Below are positions 1 through 12,656 of a DNA stretch of 64,000 nucleotides, in pieces. Source of the stretch: Scylla paramamosain. Taxonomy: Eukaryota > Arthropoda > Malacostraca > Decapoda > Portunidae. A program made the translations under genes and the position numbers. Where the stretch lies: the NCBI RefSeq assembly GCF_035594125.1, contig NC_087151.1, forward strand, positions 23,233,079-23,297,078. Reading direction: 5' to 3'. The notes under the pieces are model-generated. The model was given only the letters and a program-made list of their open reading frames with translations. It was not told where the DNA came from and searched no databases. Within the stretch, counting starts at the first letter, position 1. Every line of letters starts with the position of its first letter.

Positions 1-3000
1 GCTAAAATGCATATAAAGAGACCTATATGAAAGAACAAAACTACATTATCAAAGTGCATGCAAAGCACACTATATTGGAAATGAAAACAACTTTACCAAA
101 AACGAGGTTTTTGAGGAATCAAAACGCTAAAACGCAAGCACAACACCCTTTATGGAGAAACGGAAACACTTTATAAAAAAAATGTATTTTTGAGTGTTTT
201 TGAACTTTTTACGTACCCAAACACCCTTTCTGAAGAAACAAAACGACATTACCTAAAACATGTGTTTTGAGTTATTTTCATTTTATTTTATTAGGTAACA
301 ACACGTCAAAATAAATGCAAAGTAGACAGTATCAGGAAACTAAACGTTATTACCACAAATGTCTCCGATGTGTGTTTTTAAGGTTCTTAGTTGCTGAAAC
401 ACTAAAACACATGAATATTTCTCTGTATTTTAGAAACAATATCTATATCAAAAATGTGTATTATGAGTGTGATTCACCATGTTAAATACCAAAATGCCAA
501 AATGCATACAAGTAACCCTTTTTGAAGAAACAGAGAAATATTTCCAAAAACGTGTGCTTTAAGTATTTTTCAGTTTCTCAGGTACCAAAATGCGGAAACA
601 CATGCAAAGTAGCCAATGTATGGAAATTAAATTAGATAATCACAAAAGTGTGTTATCAGTGTTTTTGATGTTCTTATGTATCAGAACGCTAAAACACGTG
701 AATAGTACTCTATATTGGGAGAGAGATTAATATTACCAAAAAAACGTGTACTATGAGTCTTATTCACCATGTTAGATACCAAAACGCCAAAATGCATAAA
801 AAAGAAATCTATATGAAGAACCTGAACTACTTTACCTAAAATATGTATTATAAATGTTTTTGAATTTGCTAGGTACTAAAACGTCAAAATGCATGCAAAA
901 CACACTATATTTGAAAATAAAATAACATTACCGAAAAACGTGGGTTTTGATGGTTTTCAACTGTTTACGTGCCGAAACGCTAAAACGCATTCAAAACATA
1001 AGACTCATTTATGGAGAAATCGAACAACTTTATTTTAAATGTATTTTTAGTGATTTTTGAGCTTGTTAGGTAACAAAACCCCAAAATGCATGCAAAACAC
1101 TCTATATACAATAATGAGATGACAGGTCCAGAAACGTGTCATTTGCGTGTTTTTGAGCATATCAGCCACATTAAAAAGCATGGAAAACACCCGATATAAG
1201 AAAATTAAAGAATATTACCAAAATCGTGTATTTTGACGGTTATTAAGCTTGTAACATACCAAAACTTTAAAATGGACGCAAAAATACACTTCCTGGTGAA
1301 AAAGAACATTACAAAAAACGGATGTTTTAAGTCTGTTTGAGTTTATCAAAACGACAAAACACATGGAAATATGCTAATTGTGGATACAATGATAGTATTA
1401 CAAACGTATTTGACAAGTGTTTTTAAGGTTCACTGGTGCTGAAACGCTAAAACATGTTAATACTACTTTATGTTTAGTAACAGAATGTAATTAACAAAAA
1501 TGTGCATTATGAGTCTTATTTACCGTGTTAGGCACCAAAACGACAAAATGCATAAAAAGAAATCTATATGAAGAAACAGAACTACAATACCAATAACATG
1601 TATTATGAATGTTAGGTACCAAAACGCCAAAGTGCATACAAAGCACACGAAATTAGAAAAGAAAACATCACCAAAAAAGTGTCTTTTTAGTGTTTTCAAA
1701 CTAGTTACGTACCAAAACACTAAAACGCACGCAAAATAAATAAATATATAAATAAAAAATAAATAAATAAATAAATAAAATAAATAAATAAATAAAATGG
1801 ATAAAACAGAGCAACTTCATCAAAAGAGTGTATTTTAAGTGTTTTTTCGTCTTGTTAGATACCAGACATACAAAATGCATGGAAAGCATCCTATATCGGG
1901 TAATGAAACAACATTACCAGAAACCTGTCATTTTCTTGTTTTGAGCATACAAGGCACCAAAAATCTAAAAGCATGGAAAACATCTCATTTGGGAAAGCTA
2001 AACATTACTAACAAATCATGTATTTTAAATGTTTTTGAGCCTCTTACGTACTAAAACTCTAAAATACATGTAAAACACCATTTCTGGAGGAACAGAACAA
2101 TATTACCAAAAAACTTGTGTTTAGGGTGTTTTCGAGTTTATTAGGTACCAAAACCGCAAATCAAATGCAAACTAGCTGATATGGAAAAATAAAACAATAT
2201 TACCACAAATGTGTCTTATGAGTGTTTTTAAGGTTTTTAGGTGCTGAAATGCTAAAACTTATGAATTTTTCAATATTGTGAAACATAACATCATTTCCAA
2301 AAAATGTATATTTTACATGTTTTTCAGTTTATTAGGTAAAAAATCGCAAACTAGCCAATATAAAGAAAAGAAAGAAATTGTATAATCAGAAACATTTGTT
2401 ATGATTGTTTTTTATATTCTTAGTTATCAGAACGCTAAAGCACATGAATAGCTCTATACTGAGGAACAAAACAACAATAATTACTATCTTAGGTACCAGA
2501 AAGCTAAAATGCATAAAAAAAATATATATATAAAAAAAACTATGAAGAAACAGAACTACATTACTAAAATACCTGTATTATATATTTTTTTTTTATTTGT
2601 TAGTTGCCAAAACGGCAAAGTGCATTTAAGGCACACTATATTGAAAAAGAAAACATTACCAAAAAGTTATTTTTGAGTGTTTTCATCTTCCTACGTACCA
2701 AAAACGCTAAAACGCATGCTAAACGTCCTTTTAGGAAAAACTGAACAACTTCACCAAAAAAGTGTATTTTTAGTTTATTTGCGCCTGTTAATTACCAAAA
2801 TGACGAAATGCATGGAAAGCACCCAATATGGGGATATGAAATGACATTATCAGAAACGTGTCATTTGCGTTTTTTTTAAGCATATTAGGCATAAAAACGC
2901 TAAAAACAAAAGAAAAAAAAACCCTGTATTGGAAAACTAAAACAATGTTATCAAAATTGTGTCTTTTACTTTTTTTAAGCTTTTTATGTACCAAAACTCT

Positions 3001-3569
3001 AAAATACATGGAACATTATCCAAAACGTGTCTTCGATGTTTTTCAGTTTTTTAGGTACTAAAACGGGAAAACACATAAAAATTAGAAAATATAACGAAAC
3101 TAAACCACAAACGTGTCTTATGAGTCTTTTTAAGATTCTTATGTGCAGACACGCTAAAACATATGCATATTAATCTATGTTAGGTAACAGAATATCATTA
3201 ACAAAAAACGTGTATTATGAGTATGATTCACCATATTAGTTAACAAAATGCAAAATACATACAAAGAACACATTCTGGAATAAGAGAATATTTCCAAAAA
3301 TTTGTGTTTTAAGTGTTTTTTTTTTTTTCAGTTTGTTTGGTACCAAAACGACAAAAGACGTGGAAATTAGCCAATACAGGAAAACGAAACGATATAATCA
3401 CAAAAGTGTATTATGAGTGTTTTTGAAGTTCCTAGGTATGAAAACGCTAAAACACGTGAATAGTACTCTAAATTGAGAAACAGAACACCATTACCAAAAA
3501 ACGGGTATTATGAGACTTTCACGATGTTAAGTACCAAAACGCCAAAATGCATTCAAAGAAACCTGTATT
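1..3569 (+). repeat. 97-bp satellite, long higher-order unit
   Basis: Tandem monomers of about 97 bp, each carrying diverged forms of GGTACCAAAACGC, ATGCATGCAAA, a TATATGG-like block, ACATTACCAAAAACGTG and TTTTGAGTGTTTTTGAGC. Monomer types recur in order at long range. The CACCATGTTAGGTACC-like types sit at about 475, 766, 1,517, 2,490, 3,220 and 3,516; 475 to 766 is three monomers, and one marker type recurs at spacings of about 750, 970 and 1,030 bp. This indicates a higher-order unit of about 10-11 monomers with a shorter variant. TAAA-rich runs occur at 1,735-1,800. Short open frames here are chance products of the monomer. Bases 1-481 lie beyond the last visible match in the other arm. 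Confidence 0.88.
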
Positions 3570-6254
3570 TTTATTTTTATTTTTATTTATTTATTTATTT
3601 ATTTTTCATGTAGGAGAGACACTGGCCGAAGGCAACAAAAATCCAATAAAAATATAATAATAAAAAAAAAAAAGCCCACTGAGATGCCAGTCTCAAAAAA
3701 GGGTCCAGAGCAGTAGTCAAAAACTGAAGGATAAGTGTCTTCAACCTCACCCTTGAAGGAACTCGTCATAGGAAGATGGAAATGCAGAATCAGGCAGGGA
3801 GTTCCAGAATTTACCAGAGAAAGGGATGAATGACTGAGAAAGCTGGTTAACTCTTGCATTAGAGAGATGGACAGAATTGGGGTGGGAGAAAGAAGAAAGT
3901 CTTGTGCAGTGAGGCCGCGGGAGGAGGGAAGGCACGCAGTTAGCAAGATCAGAAGAGTAGTTAGCATGAAAATACCGGTAGAAGATAGTTAGAGATGCAA
4001 CATTGCAGCGATGAGAGAGAGGCTGAAGTTAATCAGCTAGAGAAGAGGAGGTGATGAGACGAAAAGCTTTTGATTCCACCCTGTCTAGAAGAGCAGTATG
4101 AGTGGAACCCTCTCAGACATGTGAAGCATACTTCATACATGGACGGATAAGGCCCTTGTACAGAGTTAGCAGCGGGGGGGAGGTGTTAGAAAAACTGGCG
4201 GAGATGTCTCAGAACACCTAACTTTATAGAAGCTGTTTTAGCTAGAGATGAGGTGTGAGGTTTCCACTTCAGATTATAAGTAAAGGACAGACCGAGGATG
4301 CTCAGTGTAGAAAAGGGGAACAGTTGAGTGTCATTGAGGAAGAGGGGATATTTGTCTGGAAGGTTGTGTCAAGTTCATAAATGGAGGAACTGGGTTTTTG
4401 AGGCACGGAACAATACCAAATTTGCTCTGCCCCAATCAGAAATTTTAGAAAGATCAGAAGTCAGGCGTTCTGTGGCTTCCCTGCATGAATTGTTTACTTC
4501 TGAAGTCTATGAAAAGACGTGGAAAAGTGCAGGGTGTTATCATCAGCGTAGAAGTGAATAGGAGAAGAAGTTTGGTCCAGAAGGTCATTGATGAATAATA
4601 AGAAGAGAGTGGGTGACAGGAAAGTATCCTGAAGAACACCACTGTTAATAGATTTAGAAGAACAGCTTTGTGCCAGACTCTATCAAAAGCTTTTGATATA
4701 TCCAAGGCAACAGCATAAGTTTCTTCCTGTTGAGGAGAGATTCAAAATCTTTAGATAGGCACGACAGTAGTCTGTGGGATTAGAACGGTCACCCTTTTTA
4801 GGAACAGGTTGAATGTAGGAAAACTTCCAGGAAGAAGGAAAGGTAGATGTTGATAGACCGAGCTGAAAGAGTTTGAATAAGCAAGGTGCAAGCACGGAGG
4901 CACAGTTTCGGAGAACAATAGGAGAGACCCCATCAGGTCCATAAGCCTTCAAAACATTTAGGCCAGCATGGAAAGCATCATTGTGAGGAATTTTAATAGG
5001 TAGCATGAAGTAGTCAGATGGTGGAGGAGAGGGAGGAACAAGCCTTGAATTGTCCAAGATAGAGTTTTTAGCAAAGGTTTAAGCAAAGAGTTCAGCTTTA
5101 GAGATAGATGTGATAGCAGTGGTGTCATCTGGTTGAAATAAAGGAGGGAAAGAAGAAGAAGCAAAGTTATTGGAGATATTTTTTGGCTAGGTGCCAGAAG
5201 TCACAAGGGGAGTTAGATCTTAAAAAAATTTTTTGACTCTTTCTGTTAATGAAGGAGTTTTTGGCTAGTTGGAGAACAGATTTTGCATGGTTCCTGGAAG
5301 AAATATAAAGTGCATGAGATTCTGGTGATGGAAGGCTAAAATACCTTTGGTGGGCCACCTCTCTATCTTATATAGCATATATATAACACGAGAACAAGCT
5401 GTGTTAAACCAAGGTTTGCAAGGCTTAGGTCGAGAAAAAGAGGGAAGAATGCACGCCTCTATGCCAGACACTATCATCTCTGTTATGCGCTCGGCACAGA
5501 AAGAAGGATTTCTGACACAGAAGCAGTAGTCATTCCAAGGAAAATCAGCTAAATAGTCAGGTCCCCCCAACTATCAGAGGCAAAACGACAGAGGCATCTT
5601 CGCTTAGGTGGATCCTGAGAAGAGATTGGAGCGAGAGGACGAGATGCAAATATGAGATTGTGATCGGAGGAGTCCAATGGAGAAGAAAGAGTGACAGCAT
5701 AATCAGGATTACAAGCCAGGAAATGGTCAAGAATGTTAGGCGTATCTCCAAGACGGTCAGGAATACGAATAGGGTGTTGCACCAATTGCTCTAGGTCGTG
5801 GAGGATAGCAAAGTTGAAGGCTAGTTCACCAGGATGGTCAGTGAAGGGAGAGGAAAGCCCAAATTGGTGGTGAACATTGAAGTCTCCAAGAATGGAGATC
5901 GCTGCAAAAGGGAAGAGAGTCAGAATGTGTTCGCTTTGGAAGTTTAGTCAAAGAATTTCTTATTGTCAGAGGAGTTAGGTGAGAGGTATACAGCACAGAT
6001 AAATTTAGTTTGAGAGTGACTCTGTAGTCGTAGCCAGATAGTGGAAAACTCGGAAGATTCAAGAGCGTGGGTACGAGAGCCGTTGCGCACATACACGCAA
6101 CATCCAGCTTTGGATTGAAAATGAGGATAGGGAAAGTAGGAAGGAACAGAAAAGGGGCTACTGTCAGTTGCTTCAGACACCTGAGTTCAGTGAGGAAAAG
6201 AAGATGAGGTTTAAAAGAGAAAAGCTGGTGTTTTACAGATTGAAAATTAGATTA
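3570..6254 (-). mobile_element. 5'-truncated LINE copy L1
   Basis: A LINE copy in reverse orientation. The A-rich tail shows as TTTTTA/TTTA repeats at 3,570-3,606 and the truncated 5' end lies near 6,254. Its 5' part begins inside the endonuclease domain, so about 400 bp of 5' UTR and N-terminal coding sequence are missing relative to the copy at 18,241. A possible 4-bp target duplication GTAT flanks it. The mirror copy at 56,603-58,928 has the same ends, the same truncation and several of the same lesions, so this insertion is older than the split between the two arms. Confidence 0.9.
3747..6180 (-). pseudogene. Broken endonuclease/reverse transcriptase of L1
   Basis: Remnants of a single-ORF LINE protein, read on the minus strand. 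The N-terminal piece (6,180-5,944) matches the endonuclease region with GCCVYVRNG and ends in a premature stop after KKFFD. Further pieces give [12 protein letters not shown] and SSDHNLIF (5,785-5,549), the linker before the RT (5,570-5,167), the PDGVSPIVLRNC block (5,057-4,683) and LDISKAFDRV-like sequence. The segment between the motif-A region and the block before motif B is deleted. The C-terminal thumb-like region is at 3,967-3,599. Several frameshifts separate these pieces, so no functional product is expected. The early stop and the missing residues after GCCVYVRN are shared with the mirror copy, which shows common inheritance. Confidence 0.85.
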
Positions 6255-6756
6255 GTATGAAACCTAACTACATTACTAAAAACCAGTATTATGAATGTCT
6301 TGAACTTGTTAGGTACCAAACCGCCAAAATTCATGCAAAGCACACTATATTGGAAAAGAATACATTATCAAAAACGTGGCTTTTGAGTGTTTTCAGCAAC
6401 TTATATACCAAAACGATAAAACTCATGCAAAACACCCTTTACAGATATTAACTTCATCAAAATAGTGTATTTTGAGAGTTTTTGAATTTGTTAGGTATCA
6501 AATCTCCAAAATGGTTTCAAAGCATCGTTTAAGGGTAATGAAACGACATTACGAGAAACGTGTCATTTGCTTGTTTATTTTATTTTATTTGTTTAGCAAA
6601 TTAGGCACCAAAATGCTAAAAAGTATGGAAAAACTCTATTTAGAAAACTAAACAACTTTAACAAATTGTATCTTTTGAGCTTTTTTTTAGCTTCTTACAT
6701 AAGAAATCTTTAAAAATACATACAAAACACCTTGTCTGGAGGAACAGAACAGCATT
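6255..6756 (+). repeat. 97-bp satellite between two LINE copies
   Basis: About five monomers of the outer satellite type. It carries a TTTATTTTATTTTATTTG run at about 6,574 that is also seen in the mirror arm near 56,385. The last bases before the next LINE, GGAACAGAACAGCATT, continue directly in the mirror arm as ACTAAAAACATG, so this is the left half of an interrupted monomer. No gene is seen. Confidence 0.88.
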
Positions 6757-9700
6757 TTTTTTTTTTTTTATGTAGGAAGGATACTGGCCAAGGGCAACAA
6801 AAATCTAATAAAAAAAATGCCCACTGAAATGCCAGTCCCATAAAAGGGTCAAAGCAGTGGTAAAAAAATTGATGGATAAGTGTCTTGAAACCTCCCTCTT
6901 GAAGGAATTCAAGTCATAGGAAGGTGGAAATACTGAACAAGGCAGGGAGTTCCAGAGTTTACCAGAGAAAGGGATGAATGATTGAGAATACTGGTTAACT
7001 CTTGCGTTAGAGAGGTGGACAGAGAGAAAGAAGAAAGTCTTGTGCAGCGAGGCCGCGGAAGGAGGGGAGGCATGCAGTTAGCAAGATCAGAAGAGCAGTT
7101 GCCATTAAAATAGCGGTAGAAGACAGCTAGATATGCAACATTGCGGCGGTGAGAGAGGGGCTGAAGACAGTCAGTTAGAGGAGAGGAGTTGATGAGACGA
7201 AAAGCTTTTGATTCCACCATGTGTAGAAGAGCAGTATGAGTGGAACCCCCCCAGACATGTGAAGCATACTCCATACATGGACGGATAAGGCCATTGTACA
7301 GAATTAGCAGCGGGGGGGGTGAGAAAAACTGGCGGAGACGTCTCAGAACACCTAACTTCATAGAAGCTGTTTTAGCTAGAGATGAGATGTGAAGTTTCCA
7401 GTTCAGATTATAAGTAAAGGACAGACCGAGGATGTTCAGTGTAGAAGAGGGGGACAGTTGAGTGTCATTGAAGAAGAGGGGATAGTTGTCTGGAAGATTG
7501 TGTCGAGTTGATAGATGGAGGAATTGAGTTTTTGAGGCATTGAACAATACCAAGTTTATTCTGCCCCAATGAGAAATTTTAGAAAGATCAGAAGTCAGGC
7601 GTTCTGTGGCTTTCCTGCGTGATATGTTTACCTCCTGAAGGGTTGGACGTCTATGAAAAGACGTTGAAAAGTGCAGGGTGGTATCATCAGCATAGGAGTG
7701 GATAGGACAAGAAGTTTGGTTTAGAAGATCATTAATGAATAATAAGAAGAGAGTGGGTGACAGGACAGAACCCTGAGGAACACCACTGTTAATAGATTTG
7801 GAGGAAGAACAGTGACCGTCTACCACAGCAGCAATAGAACGGTCAGAAAGGAAACTTGAGATGAAGTTACAGAGAGAAGGATAGAAACCGTAGGAGTGTA
7901 GTTTGGAAATCAAAGCTTTGTGCCAGACTCTATCAAAGGCTTTTGATATGTCCAAGGCAACAACAAAAGTTTCACCAAAGTCTCTAAAAGAGGATGACCA
8001 AGAATCAGTGAGGAAAGCCAGAAGATCACCAGTAGAGCGGCCTTGACGGAACCCATACTGGCGATCAGATAGAAGGTTGTGAAGTGATAGATGTTCCTTT
8101 TTAGGAACAGGTTGAATGTAGGCAAACTTCCAGCAAGACGGAAAGGTAGATGTTGACAGACAGAGCTGAAAGAGTTTGACTAGGCAAGGTGCAAGCACGG
8201 AGGCACAGTTTCGGAGAACAATAGGAGGAACCCCATCAGGTCCATAAGCCTTCCGAGGGTTTAGGCCAGCGAGGGCATGGAAAACATCATTACGAAGAAT
8301 TTTAATACGTGGCATGAAGTAGTCAGAGGGTGGAGGAGAGGGAGGAACAAGGCCAGAATCGTCCAAGGTAGAGTTTTTAGCAAAGGTTTGAGCAAAGAGT
8401 TCAGCTTTAGAAATAGATGTGATAGCAGTGGTGCCATTTGGTTGAAGTAGAGGAGGGAAAGAAGAAGAAGCAAAGTTATTGGAGATATTTTTGGCTAGAT
8501 GCCAGAAATCACGAGGGGAGTTAGATCTTGAAAGGTTTTGACATTTTCTGTTAATGAAGGAGTTTTTGGCTAGTTGGAGAACAGACTTGGCATGGTTCCG
8601 GGCAGAAATAAAAAGTGCATGAGATTCTGGTGATGGAAGGCTTAAGTACCTTTTGTGGGCCACCTCTCTATCATGTATAGCACGAGAACAAGCTGTGTTA
8701 AACCAAGGTTTAGAAGGTTTAGGACGAGAAAAAGAGTGAGGAATGTACGCCTCCATGCCAGACACTATCACCTCTGTTATGCGCTCAGCACACAAAGACG
8801 GGTCTCTGACACGGAATCAGTAGTCATTCCAAGGAAAATCAGCAAAATACCTCCTCAGGTCCCCCCAACTAGCAGAAGCAAAACGCCAGAGGCACCTTCG
8901 CTTAGGGGGATCCTGAGGAGGGATTCGAGTGATAGGACAAGATAAAGATATGAGATTGCGATCGGAGGAGCCCAACGGAGAAGAAAGGGTGACAGCATAA
9001 GCATGATTAGAGGTCAGGAAAAGGTCAAGAATGTTGGGCGTATCTCCAAGACGGTCAGGAATACGAGTAGGGTGTTGCACCAATTGCTCTAGGTCATGGA
9101 TGATAGCAAAGTTGTAGGCTAGTTCACCAGGATGGTCAGTGAAGACAGAGGAAAGCCAAAGCTGGTGGTGAACATTGAAGTCTCCAAGAATGGAGATCTC
9201 TGCAAAAGGGAAGAGGGTCAGAATGTGCTCCACTTTGGAAGTTAAATAGTCAAATAATTTCTTATAGTCAGAGGAATTAGGAGAAAGGAGGTATACAGCA
9301 CAGATAAATTTAGTATGAGAATGACTCTGTAGTCGTAGCCAGATGGTGGAAAACTCGGAAGATTCAAGAGCGTGGGCACGAGAGCAGGTTAAGTCATTGC
9401 GCACATAAACGCAGCATCCAGCTTTGAATCGAAAATGAGGATAGAGAAAGTAGGAGGGAACAGAAAAGGGGCTACTGTCAGTTGCCTCAGACACCTGAGT
9501 TTCAGTGAGGAAAAGAAGATGAAGTTTAGAAGAGGAGAGGTGGTGTTCTACAGATTGAAAATTAGATCTTAGACCGCGAATGTTGCAGAAGTTAATGAAG
9601 AAAAAGTTGAGGGGGGTGTCAAGACACTTAGGGTCGTCGACGGAAAGGCAGTCCGACCTGGGGACATTTATGGTCCCCTCCCCAGATGGGGACTCCGAGG

Positions 9701-9820
9701 CTGGTGTAGGAGTCGCCATGATTTTAAAATTTTTGAGTGAAGGGTGTGTGTGTTATTAGGTGCTCGTAGTTTTGTGTGGAGGAAGAGAGTTGTCTTTAGA
9801 CACCTCCTCTTCCTTCCTGT
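6757..9820 (-). mobile_element. Near-full-length LINE copy L2, left arm only
   Basis: A 3,064-bp LINE in reverse orientation. A pure T run at 6,757-6,769 is the complement of its poly(A) tail, and the 5' end lies at about 9,820. The mirror position in the right arm (about 56,218) is an empty site: the monomer reads AACAGCATTACTAAAAAC without interruption. In the left arm ATT is present on both sides (6,754-6,756 and 9,821-9,823), a probable 3-bp target duplication. Compared with the copy at 18,241 the 5' UTR is short: only about 100 bp precede the start codon, and the outermost 20 bp or so do not match the other copies. This is the youngest LINE insertion in the window. Confidence 0.93.
6909..9719 (-). 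pseudogene. Single-ORF LINE endonuclease/reverse transcriptase, few lesions
   Basis: Read from the ATG at 9,719, one frame runs 936 codons and is interrupted only by a TGA at codon 301, where other copies have TGC (Cys). Residues 35-260 form an apurinic-type endonuclease: NFCNIRGL at 43, TETQ at 72, GDFNVHH at 179 and the terminal SSDR at 251. Related copies have SSDH, so the catalytic His is lost. The RT follows: PDGVP at 494, LDISKAFDRV at 589, GVPQGS at 646 and YADD at 676. After VPKK (about 541) 31 codons are missing in frame compared with the copies at 18,241 and 44,815, removing the conserved NYRPI block. A 10-bp deletion near 7,021 shifts the frame, so the last 45 or so residues are not the family's natural C-terminus. 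The element is dead. No separate gag-like ORF is seen upstream. Confidence 0.92.
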
Positions 9821-11324
9821 ATTACTAAAAACATGTGTTTTGGGTGTTTTTTTTTAGTTTATTAGCTACCAAAACACATGCAAATTATCTCAAACGTGAC
9901 ATATGAGTGTTTTTTAAGGCTCTTAGATGTTGAAACGCTAAAGCATATGAATATTAATCAAAATTGAGGAAGAGAACATCATTACTAAAAACTTGTATTT
10001 TGAATGTTATTCATCATGTTATGTCCTAAATCGCCAAAATGCATACAAAAACCATTTCTGAAAAAAAGTATTTCCAAAAATGTGTGTTTTAAGTGTTTTT
10101 CAGTTTGTTAAGTACCAAAACACCAAAACACTTGCAAAATATCAATATGGGAAAAATGAATTATATAATCACAAACATGTGTTACGTGTGTTTTTGATGT
10201 TCTAATGTATCAGAAAGCTAAAATACGTGAATAGTACTCTATATTAAGAAACAGAACGGTATTTTTCACCATGTTAGGTACCAAAACGTCAAAATGCATG
10301 CAAACAAAAAAAAAAAAAAACAGAACTACATTACCAAAAAACTGTATGATCAATGTTTTTTTTTTTTATATTGTTAGATACCAAAACACCAAAGTGCGTG
10401 AAAAGTACAATATATTAAAAAAGAGAACAACTTTACCAAAAACGTTTCTTTTAAGTGTTTTCGGATTCTTACAAACCAAACCTCTAAAACGCATGCTAAA
10501 AACCCTTTTTGGAGAAACAGAACAACTTTATCAAAAAGTATATTTTGAGTGTTTTGAGCTAGTTAGTTATTAAAGCCCTAAATGCATGCAAAACATCCTA
10601 TATGGGATAACGTAACAATATTACCAGAAACGTGTTATTTGCCTGTTTCTAAACATATTAGGCACCTAAACGCTAAAAAGCATGGAAAACACCCTAAAAT
10701 AGACAATTAAACAATGTTATCAAAATAGTGTGTTTCCAGTGTTTATGAGCTTTTTAGGTACCAAAACTCTAATATGCATCCAAAACACCCATTCTCGAGG
10801 AACAGAAAAACATTACCAAAAAGGTGTGCTTTTGAGTTTATTAGGTACGCCAAAACAAATTAGACAATATTGGGAAACTAAATGATATTGTCAAAGACGT
10901 GTCTTATGAGTGTTTTTGAGGTTCTTAGGTGTTAAAACACTACAACATATAAATAATACTCAAAGTTGAGTAACAGAATATCATTAATAAAAATGTGTAT
11001 TATGAAAGTGATACACCATATTAGGTACAAAATCTTAAATTTTTGGAGAAACAAAAAACGTTTGTTTTATTTTTTTTTTTTAAGTTTATAAGTACTAAAA
11101 GGCCAAAAAATGCAAAATAGCCAATATAGGGATACCAAAAGATATAATCACAGCCGTGTATTATGACTGTTTTCGATTTTCTTAGATATCATAACTCTAA
11201 AACACGTGAATAATACTATATACTGACAAACAAAACAACTTTATGAAAAAAAAATCGTGTATTATGAGTCTTATTATTGTACGTTAGGTACAAAAACGAT
11301 GAAATGAAAAAGAAACTTACTTTT
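9821..11324 (+). repeat. 97-bp satellite, long higher-order unit
   Basis: Plus-oriented monomers of the outer type. CACCATGTTAGG-like monomers occur at about 10,005, 10,265, 11,005 and 11,275, so the marker pattern repeats after about 1.0 kb. An A run occurs at 10,307-10,320. The short open frame at 10,271-10,573 runs across monomers and has no protein-family features. Confidence 0.87.
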
Positions 11325-11833
11325 TTGGAAATGTTCTGTTTCTCCAGAAAAGTTCTTCGTATACATTTGTTGGCGTTTTTGTACTTAATATGGTGAATGA
11401 GCCTCATAACACACTTTTAGTAATAACGTTTTCTTTCTCAATATAGATTAATATTTATTTGTGTTAGCGTCTCATCACCTAAAAACCGTAAAAAACTCTC
11501 ATAAGACACGTGTGTGGAAATATCGCTTAGTTTCCCCATAATGGCCGATTTGTAAATGTCTAGGCGTTTTGGTATATAATGAACTGAAAAAAAAAAAAAC
11601 ACTTAAAACACACATTATTGGTAATGTTGTTATGTTCCTCCGGACAGAGAGTTTTGCATGCATTTTAGAGTTTTGGTACGTAAGAAGCTAAAAAAAAAAA
11701 AAAAACTCTTAAAAAACACTTTATTTGCGAGATGGTTCTGTTTCTCCTTAAGGGATGTTTTTCATGAATTTTACCGTTTTGATACGCAAAACCTGAAAAA
11801 AACATGTTTTTGGCAGTTGTTTTATTTTCTAAT

Positions 11834-11862
11834 AAGATATCTTAAGATATCTTAAGATATCT
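11834..11862. repeat. Self-complementary (GATATCTTAA) triplet
   Basis: Three overlapping copies of the self-complementary decamer AAGATATCTT, 29 bp in total. It can pair with itself as a cruciform. An identical 29-bp block is at 54,154-54,182 in the right arm, where it served as one of the anchors for recognising the palindrome. Confidence 0.9.
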
Positions 11863-12537
11863 AACTAAATAAAAAAAACAGTCATAATGCAGGTTTTTGG
11901 TAATATAGATGTGTTTATTAATATAGGTATATAGGTATATATGCATACAGGTAAGCATTTTGAAGTTTTCGCACCTATCATAGTGAATAAGATTCATAAT
12001 TCATAACGCTTTTCTTCATGTTGTTCTGTTTCTGAATATAGAGTACTATTTTTGTGTTTTAGCGTCCTGATAGCTTTTGTTTCGTTTCCCTTTACTGGAA
12101 CCTTTCCATAGGTTTTGAAATTTTGATATCTAACAAAAACACTTAAAACACACGTTTTTTTTTATATTATATGCTGATTTATTTTATTTTATTTATTTAT
12201 TTTTTTTATTCTCCAGAAAGGGTTTTTTTCTATGCATTTTGGCGTTTTAGTACGTAACATGGTGAATCACACTCATAATACACATTTTTGTAATGATGCT
12301 TTTTTGTTCCCCCAATATAGAGAAATATTCATAAGTTTTAGCGTTTCAGCACCGAAGAATCTTAAAAAAACACTCATAAGATACGTTTATGGTAATATCG
12401 TTTACTTTCCTGATATGTGCTACATTGCATATGTTTAGGCGTTTTTGCACCTAATGAACTTAAAAACACTAAGTACACACGTTTTTGATAAAGTTATGTT
12501 CCTCCGGAACATAACTTTTTTGATACCTTAGAACATT

Positions 12538-12656
<119 letters not shown>

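Noticed and set aside
8816..8818. TGA at codon 301 of L2 as selenocysteine or programmed readthrough
   Set aside because: Sister copies have TGC at this position and L2 carries other inactivating lesions, so it is a simple nonsense mutation.
8655..8945. Arg-rich open frames antisense to LINE coding parts (also 19,111-19,524 and 46,679-47,119)
   Set aside because: Shadows of the endonuclease and linker region on the opposite strand; they recur in each copy only because the sense strand is conserved.
10271..10573. Many 60-120 residue frames in the satellite with Lys/Asn-rich or Phe-rich sequence
   Set aside because: The 97-bp monomer is not a multiple of three and is A/T-rich, so chance frames recur in the same monomer positions in both orientations. 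They have no family motifs and vary freely between arms.
12493..12519. Short hairpin as a transcription terminator
   Set aside because: Eukaryotic satellite context; it lies within diverged monomer sequence and is imperfect in the other arm.
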